Source of the DNA: Candidatus Aminicenantota bacterium
GTDB taxonomy: Bacteria; Acidobacteriota; Aminicenantia; Aminicenantales; Aminicenantaceae
Direction: 5' to 3'
Length of the DNA stretch: 7,587 nt
NCBI GenBank assembly: GCA_030673995.1
Contig: DAOUYU010000083.1
Location: 1-7,587, forward strand
Every line of letters begins with the position of its first letter. Position 1 is the first letter of the stretch. The notes below the pieces were generated by a model, which worked only from the letters and a program-made list of their open reading frames with translations, made no database searches and was not told the DNA's origin. Shown here piece after piece: positions 1-6,550 of the stretch. Both the position numbers and the translations under genes were made by a program.

Positions 1-350
1 GTCATCAGGCCGAGCAAAAGACCTCCATCTCCAAAATGATCCATAAACCCAAAAAAATCCTTGGAGAAGGAGCTCCGATTATCCTGGCTCCATTGATGAA
101 TATCCCCGTCCAGAGAATAAAGAAGAAGTCCTGTCCCGACAATAGCTGAAAACTTTAAAAGGTTTTTCCCCTTCCATTCCTTTGGTGAAACAAGAACCTC
201 TACGAAATCATCCTTGCAGCTCAGTAAAAATTCCTTATTCAGCTTGTCTTTATTAGAATCACTCTCTGCAAAAAGAGAATTTTGCTGGGATGAAAAAATG
301 ACGAGTGCCAGCAGCAGGATAACACATAATTTTTTTGAATGATTATTCAT
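1..350 (-). CDS. PAP2-family membrane phosphatase, N-terminal part (cut by window edge)
   Basis: Translating the minus strand from the ATG at 350-348 gives an open frame to the window edge (116 complete codons). It starts with an export signal: basic MNNHSKK, a hydrophobic LCVILLLALVIF core and a likely cleavage site after SLFA near residue 28. Then come a soluble stretch, a membrane segment (FSAIVGTGLLLY, about 68-79), and the segment SLDGDIHQWSQDNRS leading to FMDHFGDGG. This D..I..W/...R(S)...FGDG pattern is typical of the region ahead of the first catalytic motif in PAP2 (type 2 phosphatidic acid phosphatase) proteins, which dephosphorylate lipid phosphates such as lipid A 1-phosphate or undecaprenyl pyrophosphate at the periplasmic face. 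The catalytic KX6RP, PSGH and SRX5HX3D motifs lie beyond the window, so the assignment is an inference. The ATG overlaps the waaA stop by one base (TAATG), suggesting translational coupling and a shared role in lipid A maturation. Confidence 0.68.
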   Translation of the reverse strand, partial: MNNHSKKLCVILLLALVIFSSQQNSLFAESDSNKDKLNKEFLLSCKDDFVEVLVSPKEWKGKNLLKFSAIVGTGLLLYSLDGDIHQWSQDNRSSFSKDFFGFMDHFGDGGLLLGLM

Positions 351-1627
351 TAATCTTCTGCCATAAATGTTTCTATGGCTGAGAGAGTTCTCTCTGTAGC
401 CCCTTGAAGCAAGTTTAGAGTCTCCTTAGCCTTGTTGCCCATCTTATCCAGAGACCTTTCGTCATGAATCATGAACATTTCAACGAGATCATTTTCGTTA
501 CATACTGTTCGAGCTGCTTCAGACTGGATAAATTTTTCGGCTAAGAAAGCGAAATTTTCCATATGAGGCCCAAAAAATATGGGTTTTTCGTAAAAAGCCG
601 GCTCAAGCAAATTTTGCCCTCCCCAGGGGATAAGACTTCCTCCGATAAAAGCAATATCACAAAGAGCATAAAACTGGGCAAGTTCGCCTATCGTGTCGAG
701 AATCATTACATCCCACTGTATATCTGCCGAAATTTTTGTCTTTCTCACGATAGGAAAAGGGAAACTTTGACAAATCTTTTCCACTTCTTCAGCCCTTTCT
801 GAATGGCGGGGTGCAAGGATCAAAACAAGGTCATCTCTTAAACGTCTCGCTTTTGCATACGCCTCAATAAGTTTTCTCTCTTCGCCTTTTCTGGTACTTC
901 CGGCAACAATCACCTTTTTTGCTTTTGCAATATTCAGCCCATTCTTCAATCTTAAAATGTCCTTATCGTTTAAAGGCGGTAGACTGATCTCACATTTTAA
1001 GTTTCCGGCCACTCTTATTCCTTCAGAATTTACACCTATTTGTTCAAGTTTCTCTTTATCTTTCTCTGTCTGCACCAAGAAAAGGTTAATATTTTTTAAA
1101 ATTCTCTTCGCAAAAAAACGAAGCAGGGAATATCTTTTAAAAGATTGAGGTGAGATTCTGCCATTTATAACGAGAACACCTTTTGTCAGTTTATGTGCCT
1201 CTCTCAAAAGATTAGGCCAGAATTCTGATTCAGCCAAAACAAAAAGTTTAGGCTCTAGAGCATTAAAAAATCTCCTCACAATACATGTAAAGTCCAGGGG
1301 AATAAAAAAAATATGATCCGCCTCTACTAATTTCTCTCTGGCTATTCGCATCCCGGTATTGGTTAGAGTGGAAAAGTGGATAGTCCAATCAGGGTGTCTC
1401 TCTTTTATCTGTTTGATCAAATTCTGGAGTGAGAGAACTTCGCCCACAGAAACAGCATGAATCCAAAGGGATTTCTTCCCAGCCGCTTTTTCCGGAAGTC
1501 TGATTCCTAATCTCTCCCTCAGAAAGAGGCTCTCCCCCCTTAATATTTTCAACCTGACAAAATAGAGAGGAATGGTGAATAAAAAAGAAATAAAAAGAAG
1601 GAATGAGTAGAAGATATTCACGTTCAA
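350..1627 (-). CDS. waaA: 3-deoxy-D-manno-octulosonic acid (Kdo) transferase WaaA
   Basis: WaaA transfers Kdo from CMP-Kdo to lipid IVA at the cytoplasmic face of the inner membrane, the first step of LPS core assembly. The 425-aa length is normal for the family. An N-terminal membrane anchor (about residues 5-25) precedes a GT-B glycosyltransferase of family GT30. Visible family motifs are HAVSVGE (57-63, with the presumed catalytic Glu), AESEFWPN (132-139), NGRIS (155-159), GNLKCE (208-213, usually GNLKFD), AGSTRKGEE (242-250), LAPRHSERAEEV (271-282), IGELAQFYALCDIAFIGGS (313-331), GGQNLLEPA (336-344) and GPHMENF (353-359). The start used is TTG at 1627-1625, just after an in-frame TAG; a GAGGAA stretch upstream is about 15 nt away, so the ribosome site is weak. 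GTG two codons on (1621-1619) is the alternative. The downstream PAP2-like gene overlaps by 1 nt. Residues about 109-156 have a second, displaced copy at 6551-6700. Mono- versus bifunctionality cannot be read from the sequence. Confidence 0.96.
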   Translation of the reverse strand: MNVNIFYSFLLFISFLFTIPLYFVRLKILRGESLFLRERLGIRLPEKAAGKKSLWIHAVSVGEVLSLQNLIKQIKERHPDWTIHFSTLTNTGMRIAREKLVEADHIFFIPLDFTCIVRRFFNALEPKLFVLAESEFWPNLLREAHKLTKGVLVINGRISPQSFKRYSLLRFFAKRILKNINLFLVQTEKDKEKLEQIGVNSEGIRVAGNLKCEISLPPLNDKDILRLKNGLNIAKAKKVIVAGSTRKGEERKLIEAYAKARRLRDDLVLILAPRHSERAEEVEKICQSFPFPIVRKTKISADIQWDVMILDTIGELAQFYALCDIAFIGGSLIPWGGQNLLEPAFYEKPIFFGPHMENFAFLAEKFIQSEAARTVCNENDLVEMFMIHDERSLDKMGNKAKETLNLLQGATERTLSAIETFMAED

Positions 1628-1660
1628 CGACTATACTAAATTCCTCTTTCTTGTTCAAGT

Positions 1661-1684
1661 AAGAAAGGGACTAAGAAAGGGACA
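1661..1684. repeat. Tandem 12-mer, two units, ahead of waaA
   Basis: AAGAAAGGGACT (1661-1672) is followed at once by AAGAAAGGGACA (1673-1684), 11 of 12 bases identical. It sits between the predicted waaA promoter and the waaA start, so it would lie near the 5' end of the transcript. GGGACA also occurs in the palindrome at the right edge of the window, and such GGGACA-type strings often lie at the ends of transposase remnants in environmental genomes. That link is inference from memory. Confidence 0.5.
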
Positions 1685-1693
1685 TACGATAAT

Positions 1694-1721
1694 ATAATAG
1701 ATTCACCTTATGGAGAGTCAA
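1694..1721 (-). promoter_or_regulatory. Candidate sigma70-type promoter for waaA-PAP2 operon
   Basis: Reading the minus strand, TTGACT (1721-1716, 5 of 6 to TTGACA) is followed after 16 bases by TATTAT (1699-1694, 5 of 6 to TATAAT). Transcription would start near 1687, giving a leader of about 60 nt before the waaA TTG start. It is the best promoter-like pair I found upstream of waaA, but spacing is one base short of ideal and AT-rich DNA produces such matches by chance. Confidence 0.42.
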
Positions 1722-1902
1722 CCGCCTGTCAACAGAAGTAGTCCTGTCCATCACATAAAAGTAAACTGTGAGATTCTCTCTTTTCTGCGGATTTCTTATT
1801 GACTGGATGTTTTGTTCTATGTATTGTTGTTGATGTAGCGGGTCAAAGAGCAAATATTTGATAAAAATGAGCGTAAATCGTAAGTGCAAAAAAGGCAAAT
1901 TC

Positions 1903-2040
1903 TTATCCCTTTCTGGCGATGAATTCCAGATAATCCAACGACTCCTCCTGGGAGCCTTTCCTCGAATAATGATAGCGAACCTTCCCCTCTGTCTCATCAA
2001 AAAAGAGCCGCTTCAAAAAGGAATTTCTTATAAATAGCTC
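1903..2040 (-). pseudogene. IS91-like (Y2) transposase, C-terminal remnant
   Basis: In the minus-strand frame ending with TAA at 1905-1903, the translation contains FLKRLFFDETEGKVRYHY followed by SLDYLEFIAR. This strongly recalls the C-terminal part of IS91/IS801-type putative transposases (PF04986 family), where R-L-x-F-D-x-x-x-G-K-V-x-Y-x-Y leads to D-Y-L-E-F-I-A-R and then SHIPDKGQ and RYYG. Here homology ends just after FIAR with a stop, so the conserved RYYG tail is gone. The catalytic HUH and double-tyrosine region is absent, and there is no start codon of its own, so this cannot be active. It abuts or slightly overlaps the broken end of the propeller gene at 2039, suggesting that a rearrangement joined the two. 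The match is from memory of the family. Confidence 0.5.
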
Positions 2041-2898
2041 ACCTGTTCCTTCTTGGCATTATGTTAAGAATCTTTATATGGGAATTTTTAACTAATTTGT
2101 CCTCTGGACCCACATGATAGATAAACTTATCTTCGTCGTCAGGAATCCAGAATGTATTGTCAGTTGTGTCAAAACCGATGGCTTCAGGAAGATGACCGCC
2201 AGTTAAGGCGATAAAATCAAAACCATCCGAAAGTTTGTTACCTTGCTTATCAAAATGGAAAATAAAACCTTTACCCCCCACGCAACCATTTACGTCCACA
2301 ATCCAGAGTGTGTTTTATCCGTTGGGTCATAAACAATGCCTGAGGGGGCAACACAACCGGCCTTAGCAGTATCAAAACCGTCAAGCATGAGAATTCCGTT
2401 GCCCGCATTGAAGTGATAGACAAATTTATCAAGAATATCCACTGCCCATAAGCTATCATCGCTAGAATCATAGGCTATACCCTCCACGGCTCCGGCACCG
2501 ACAGCCCCCCTGTCAATATCGTCGGTCAGATCGTCCCACGAAGAATTGTAATGATACGCATAACCTTCATTTCGGCTTCTCCCCTGGTCTGCCACCCAAA
2601 AAGAATCATCTGAGGTATCGTAAGTTATGCCTGTGGGACACGAAATCCCATCAGCCCCCAAATCATGGCCATCTCCAAGATCTTCTCCTGACTTGTTGAA
2701 GTGATAGGCGTAGACATCAAGCGTATCTGTGATCCAAAAAGTATCGTCGGTGGGGTTATAAGTCAGACCCATAACTGAATCTGCAGGAGGTTCCGGGCTA
2801 AAACCGTCAGTGAATTTGATTATTTGAAGCGTGCCTGTACCTACAAGGCAGATAGGTACAGTTAAAACAATTGAAATGATAATCAATTTTACTTTCAT
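2039..2898 (-). pseudogene. Secreted beta-propeller repeat protein, broken by a 2-nt frameshift
   Basis: The gene starts at ATG 2898-2896, about 5 nt after a strong GGAGGAG ribosome site, and begins with a signal peptide (MKVKLIIISIVLTVPICLVG). It consists of about five repeats of 46-50 residues, each centred on G-I-x-Y-D-x-[ST]-D-D-[ST]-[FL]-W-x-x-D followed by D-K-F-x-Y-H-F-N: residues 44-58, 90-104, 140-154, from 187, and one more in the second part. This is the pattern of NHL/SMP-30-like propeller blades. Reading stops at 2290 in the first frame (202 aa), but the fourth repeat continues perfectly in another frame (TLWIVDVNGC) and runs to TGA at 2041-2039. The slip lies at GTGTGT (2308-2313), where one extra GT restores a 285-residue protein when removed. 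The C-terminal NIMPRRNR is not repeat-like and touches the transposase remnant, so the end may be truncated. The function is unknown; a sequencing error at the dinucleotide run would make the gene intact. Confidence 0.8.
2308..2313 (-). other. Frameshift point in the propeller gene (extra dinucleotide)
   Basis: On the coding strand the sequence reads AAA ACACAC TCTGG. With one AC fewer the frame continues as D-K-T-L-W-I-V-D, matching the F/L-W-x-x-D consensus of all other repeats. As written, it becomes K-T-H-S-G-L-W-T-stop. Dinucleotide slippage, or an assembly error, explains it. Confidence 0.85.
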
Positions 2899-3280
2899 AT
2901 TACTCTCCTCCCTCGATTTCTTCGAATGATTTGTTCTCCCCTTATCTTCCTGACTAATTCCCTTTATCTAGTCTGGTGTAAAATTCCTACCAGAATATAA
3001 TATCATTGAAGACCGGCAAATATTGAAAACTTAAAGGCAGAATTTAGAAAGCAGGTCTGGCGCTGTTGCCACTCTATAAGAAATCAAGATTCTCCCGCCG
3101 ATCTTTATAAAACATCCCCCTGCAGAGAATAATTTGATCTACCCGATCTCCTCCTTTTTAATAAATACTACTCATACTCGTTTTTAAAGTCAAATTAACA
3201 AATAGCAATAAACCTTCTGTCTTTATCAATGGCTTATTATGTTCCATCCAGGGATTCAAAGATCAAAATACTTCGCTAAT
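2899..3280. other. Divergent intergenic region, no gene seen
   Basis: This is the left part of a 493-nt gap between divergently transcribed genes. Apart from the ribosome site of the propeller gene just above 2898, I see no reading frame of note, no RNA gene and no convincing hairpin. Promoter-like AT-rich strings for the minus-strand gene exist near 2990-3020 but none is good enough to call. The right part holds the promoter of the FG-GAP gene. Confidence 0.6.
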
Positions 3281-3310
3281 TTGACATCTCTTCGACTCAT
3301 AATTTATGAT
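3281..3310 (+). promoter_or_regulatory. Sigma70-type promoter for the FG-GAP/GATase-like gene
   Basis: A perfect TTGACA (3281-3286) and TATGAT (3305-3310, 5 of 6 to TATAAT) are separated by 18 bases. Transcription would begin near 3317, leaving a leader of about 75 nt before the start codon at 3392/3395. It is the best promoter match in the window and is correctly placed for the only nearby plus-strand gene. Confidence 0.55.
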
Positions 3311-3391
3311 TCAAATTAACTAGATGAAACAAAACCGACTATATGTTCAATTAAGAATCGGAGTTTAGAGGGAACTGTCGTCTAAGGAGGA

Positions 3392-5593
3392 ATGATGAAA
3401 TTTAAATATCTGTCTATTTTATTAATCGTTATTGCACTTTTTTACACTACCTTTTTATTTGGAATCCCAACCAAGAACCGGATCTTGATTGCAGAAGGGG
3501 ATATCATCAGGCTTTTTGAGTTCAACTCTGAGACTGAGAAATTCGACATTATCTGGGAAAGTGCAGAAACGGGAACAGGAATAAAATCCAAAACGTCGGG
3601 AATTGTCGGGATGTCACTTAAAGATATAGATGGGGACGGGAAAAATGAACTCATAGCCATCGATCAGTTCGGGATTTTTGTTTGGGGAAAAACTGGAAAA
3701 ATCCCTCAATACTATAATTTGAAAAATGCAGTTTCCCAGAGAAACACAAGTTACATCGTTCCAGTTGATCTCGACAAGGATGGTGCCTATGAATTTATAA
3801 CCCAGAGGAATTTTGACTTAAATAAGAGAAAGATAGAAGCCTTCAAAACCGACGGATTAAACCTTGAAAATATTAGCGGGATCGAGCTTCCACACGGGAT
3901 ATCCTGGTCGTTACGCTCTGGTGACTGCGATAATGATGAAGAAGAAGACATTATTACAGCTGCAGAATTCATTCATGTTCTCGGCTGGGAGAAATCAAAA
4001 GGCTTTTATGAAAAAGCGAGGTTCTCTCATAATTCAACCTTAGTAGATGTTGTGCGCATAGGAGATATAGGTGGAGACGGGAACAATGAAATACTCGTCA
4101 GCGGCAACAGCGGGTGTTTCACTGTTTACAGCGCTCGAAAATCAAGATCGACCGGAGAATTCACCTATCCGGTTATATTTCACAGCGAAGACCACGGCGG
4201 CTACACCCAGGGCTTGGAAATCGCCGACCTCGACGGTGACGGTAAGAAAGAAATTCTCATTGGTGTTGCTGACCGCGTAACACTCCGAGGACCTGCAAAG
4301 AATAAAAACATCGTTGTTTATGAATACGAGGAAGGTGAAACAACCCCTGGAGGAACGGTTAAATTGTCATTGAGAAAAACACTGTCTCTTTTTTATGAAT
4401 CGTCATCAATACCGGGATTTACTGCAGGAGACATTGACGGTGATGGTCGAGATGAAGCTGTTTATAATAATAAATATGTCCTGAGATTCAGACGGAATGC
4501 GGAAAACAATCTCGAATGTGAAGTTATTGCGAAGCTTGTCGACCAAGGTTCTGCTTGTGTAATCGGACCTTTTGAGCCAGCAGGGGAGGATAAATTTACT
4601 TCGGTACGCATCATTCCTCAGAATCTGTATATCAAACTCAATAAGGGAGACACCATCGAAGCCGGAAAAACCTATAAACTGTGGACAAAAGTGATAAGCA
4701 CCTGGAATACTGCCAGAGATGTTCGCATCCAACTGGAATCCGATTCAGAAAAAATCATAATCAAAAATTGTGACTTTGTCTTGCCTCAAATGAAAGCTGG
4801 GAAAATCTATGACAATTCAAAAATCCCCTTTCAAGTCTCGCCAGATGATATCTCAGAGACCACGGATTTCAAGTTGAAATTGTCCATAACGACTGAAGAT
4901 GGATATTCTCTGTCTCAATCCTATCAAATGGGACAGTCTCGAGATGGAGCCAATATTATGTTCAGTGCTGTCCCTAAATTTGTACCAAGCTCTGACACTT
5001 TGGCCTTCAGTAATGAAAGGGACATCTATGCGGATCTTGGAATCTCCTACGACTTTTATGACGACAATTATGGATCGAAAGGGTGGCCCAGAAAAGAAAA
5101 CATTTTAAAATATAAAAATATCCTTATTCAAAAAGAATGGGGATTATTACCAAGGCAACAAAAGGGCAATTTAAAATCCTTTTTAGATAATGGAGGGAAT
5201 ATACTCGTCCATGGGCATCTTGCCATCTTTATTCATCCTCGAACTGAAAAAAAGACACCGGAGCTGCGAGATTTCATAGAAACTTATTTCAGGTGCAGAA
5301 GCGACAAAGTTTTTGAAGGAAAGAGGGAACTGACAGGAAGGTCTGGTGATCTGATTTCAGACAGTCTATCATTTCAGCTCAAAGACTATCAAGGATCGAT
5401 TTCTCCAGACATCATTGATGTCTTATCTAACGCAATCCCGATTTTTTTCTATCCCTCAGGAGAAGTCGCCGGGATTCGGATCGAGGGGAAATACAAAATG
5501 ATTTACCTGGGCTTCCGGCTTGAGGAAATACAGTCTATTGAAAAAAAAAGGGAATTGATCAAGCGGATCCTGGCCTGGTTTAATTCTCAATAA
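3392..5593 (+). CDS. Exported FG-GAP/VCBS repeat protein with C-terminal GATase1-like domain
   Basis: This 733-aa protein has a signal peptide (about 1-24, hydrophobic core LSILLIVIALFYTTFLFG) and should be periplasmic or surface-exposed. Residues about 28-395 form an integrin-alpha-like beta-propeller with six Dx[DG]xDG-type calcium loops: DIDGDGKNE (78-86), DLDKDGAYE (126-134), DCDNDEEED (178-186, degenerate), DIGGDGNNE (225-233), DLDGDGKKE (279-287) and DIDGDGRDE (347-355). Residues about 405-515 look like an all-beta CARDB/Ig-like spacer. From about 540, the pattern YDDNYGSKGWP, KYKNILIQKEWG, LKSFLDNGGNILVHGH and C-terminal IYLGFRLEEI...LIKRILAWF resembles the class I glutamine-amidotransferase-like fold found in ThuA-type and other secreted proteins. 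I see no catalytic Cys in that region, so it is probably a binding or structural domain. AGGAGG (3385-3390) precedes two adjacent ATGs; the second (3395) has the better spacing. It appears monocistronic. Its actual role is unknown. Confidence 0.85.
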   Translation: MMKFKYLSILLIVIALFYTTFLFGIPTKNRILIAEGDIIRLFEFNSETEKFDIIWESAETGTGIKSKTSGIVGMSLKDIDGDGKNELIAIDQFGIFVWGKTGKIPQYYNLKNAVSQRNTSYIVPVDLDKDGAYEFITQRNFDLNKRKIEAFKTDGLNLENISGIELPHGISWSLRSGDCDNDEEEDIITAAEFIHVLGWEKSKGFYEKARFSHNSTLVDVVRIGDIGGDGNNEILVSGNSGCFTVYSARKSRSTGEFTYPVIFHSEDHGGYTQGLEIADLDGDGKKEILIGVADRVTLRGPAKNKNIVVYEYEEGETTPGGTVKLSLRKTLSLFYESSSIPGFTAGDIDGDGRDEAVYNNKYVLRFRRNAENNLECEVIAKLVDQGSACVIGPFEPAGEDKFTSVRIIPQNLYIKLNKGDTIEAGKTYKLWTKVISTWNTARDVRIQLESDSEKIIIKNCDFVLPQMKAGKIYDNSKIPFQVSPDDISETTDFKLKLSITTEDGYSLSQSYQMGQSRDGANIMFSAVPKFVPSSDTLAFSNERDIYADLGISYDFYDDNYGSKGWPRKENILKYKNILIQKEWGLLPRQQKGNLKSFLDNGGNILVHGHLAIFIHPRTEKKTPELRDFIETYFRCRSDKVFEGKRELTGRSGDLISDSLSFQLKDYQGSISPDIIDVLSNAIPIFFYPSGEVAGIRIEGKYKMIYLGFRLEEIQSIEKKRELIKRILAWFNSQ

Positions 5594-5717
5594 GAAAGAT
5601 ATCCTAAGGTCAATTCTAGAGTGAGAAGAACTTTTTGTAGTTCTCGATGAATTTGATATTTTTACTAAAGCTTCTCATTTCAAGTGTTAGCTCCTAACTA
5701 TCTGTAATACCTATTGT

Positions 5718-5745
5718 TATCGAACGACTTTCATGCCTATCGAAC
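5718..5745. repeat. Direct repeat TATCGAAC x2, 20-bp period
   Basis: TATCGAAC occurs at 5718-5725 and again at 5738-5745, exactly 20 bp apart (about two helical turns). Such spacing is seen at some protein-binding sites, but the next gene is far away and chance cannot be excluded. Confidence 0.35.
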
Positions 5746-6002
5746 AGTAATTAAGCGATTGTTTTTCTCAACTCGTGAAGAAAAAAATCATTGAATACGC
5801 TCTAAATCTGTGACAAGAAGTTCCCATCCCCCTGTTTCTCTGTTCTCTACGACTTAATAGAGTTTACTCCCGTCGACGGAAAAAAGTCATATCGCAAAAC
5901 GTCTTTTTCTGGTTGTATCGAGGGCGGGGAACAAATGTTAAAGATATTTATATTCCCCTGATAATCGCGAAGAATATATCAGAAATTCTCACTCCAATAA
6001 AT

Positions 6003-6017
6003 GTCTAATGCTTAGAC
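6003..6017. repeat. Inverted repeat GTCTAA-tgc-TTAGAC
   Basis: Perfect 6-bp arms surround a 3-nt centre, with two further pairs beyond one mismatch (AA...TT). There is no T-run, so it is not a classical terminator. It could be an operator or a chance palindrome in non-coding DNA. Confidence 0.35.
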
Positions 6018-6115
6018 TTTAACCGTGCAATACTAGAACACTTCCATTAGCAATCCTTAAAAAGACTCATAATTGACGGTTTTTGCCATTAATTGGTCTG
6101 ACTTGCACTTGAATG

Positions 6116-6128
6116 GACACTAGGTGTC
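6116..6128. repeat. Inverted repeat GACAC-tag-GTGTC
   Basis: Perfect 5-bp arms around a 3-nt centre lie about 60 bp upstream of the glycine-zipper reading frame, a position where an operator could act. No promoter hexamers of quality accompany it. Confidence 0.35.
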
Positions 6129-6190
6129 AAATTTAGTCTCTCTATTAAAATCATTATTAATGCCCTTTCTACTCGCTGCTTTTTATCTGT

Positions 6191-6526
6191 TTGGTATCGA
6201 ATTGGGAGAAAGAGTCTATCATTTTAAAAATTGTGAAGAAATCAAATTTATTGAAAGGGGCAGGATTAGGTGCATTAATAGGTGGAGGTACAGGTGTATT
6301 GCTTGGCGGGCTGAGGAGCACGTATGAAGGCATGGGAGTAAGCTCGGGTGGGGGGAGAAAAATCCTTGGAGTGTTTGGAGCAGTCGTTGGGCTACTAATT
6401 GGAGGAACTATAGGTGCAATTTCAGGCACAGATAAAACAATCCAAATTGAAGGAATGACTGACTCGGAAATCCAAGAGACTCTAGACAAATTACGCAAGA
6501 AAGCTCGTGTTCGTGATTATAAATAA
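6191..6526 (+). CDS. Glycine-zipper protein, probably N-terminally truncated
   Basis: The reading frame has two glycine-zipper membrane-type segments, GAGLGALIGGGTGVLLGGL (about residues 23-41) and LGVFGAVVGLLIGGTIGAISG (about 59-79). They are followed by a soluble tail DKTIQIEGMTDSEIQETLDKLRKKARV. This order, a Gly-zipper pair then a D-K-T-I-Q-I-E-G...L-x-K-L-R-K-K-A-R tail, is familiar from uncharacterised envelope proteins, which usually begin with a signal peptide and an extra N-terminal domain. Neither is present here. The only upstream start is a TTG at 6191 with no ribosome site; a GTG at 6233 is no better. In another frame, ATG 6160 encodes a signal-like MPFLLAAFYLFGIELGERV, and a one-base shift near 6255-6262 could join it to the zipper. 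So the gene may be intact with an unusual start, frameshifted, or a 5'-truncated relic. No function can be assigned beyond likely membrane association. Confidence 0.6.
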   Translation: MVSNWEKESIILKIVKKSNLLKGAGLGALIGGGTGVLLGGLRSTYEGMGVSSGGGRKILGVFGAVVGLLIGGTIGAISGTDKTIQIEGMTDSEIQETLDKLRKKARVRDYK

Positions 6527-6550
6527 GGGGAGGTATCAATTAATAAAAAA

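Larger units (their letters stand above)
1628..2038. other. Gene-poor interval between waaA and the propeller gene
   Basis: These roughly 410 bases hold the candidate waaA promoter, the tandem 12-mer and the transposase remnant listed separately. A minus-strand open frame at 1671-2000 exists, but it runs in a different frame from the transposase similarity, its composition is unlike a protein, and I see no ribosome site, so I do not call it a gene. The part from about 1690 to 1900 is probably further decayed element sequence, which I cannot identify. Confidence 0.6.
5594..6190. other. Long non-coding interval with small repeats
   Basis: All six frames are closed by frequent stops through most of these roughly 600 bases, and I recognise no RNA gene. 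Small structures are a direct repeat near 5718-5745, the palindrome CCGTCGACGG at 5870-5879, and inverted repeats at 6003-6017 and 6116-6128. No clear terminator follows the gene ending at 5593; a weak stem (AGAAC/GTTCT, about 5625-5645) lacks a T-run. From 6160 a short frame MPFLLAAFYLFGIELGERV looks like a membrane/signal segment and may be the displaced N-terminus of the glycine-zipper gene. Confidence 0.6.

Noticed and set aside
1389..1658. 89-codon minus-strand frame overlapping the start of waaA
   Set aside because: It lies in an alternative frame over well-conserved WaaA motifs, so it is a shadow.
1671..2000. 109-codon minus-strand frame in the waaA upstream region
   Set aside because: It is in a different frame from the transposase similarity, has no ribosome site, and shows no recognisable domain.
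2271..2471. 66-codon minus-strand frame inside the propeller gene
   Set aside because: It lies across the frameshifted gene in a third frame with no repeat consensus; the repeats are explained by the other two frames.
2039..2898. Propeller repeats as a CRISPR-like or DNA tandem array
   Set aside because: The repetition is at protein level with divergent DNA and no constant repeat/spacer alternation.
5625..5645. Hairpin after the FG-GAP gene as a terminator
   Set aside because: The stem is only 5 bp (AGAAC/GTTCT) with an 8-nt loop and no following T-run.
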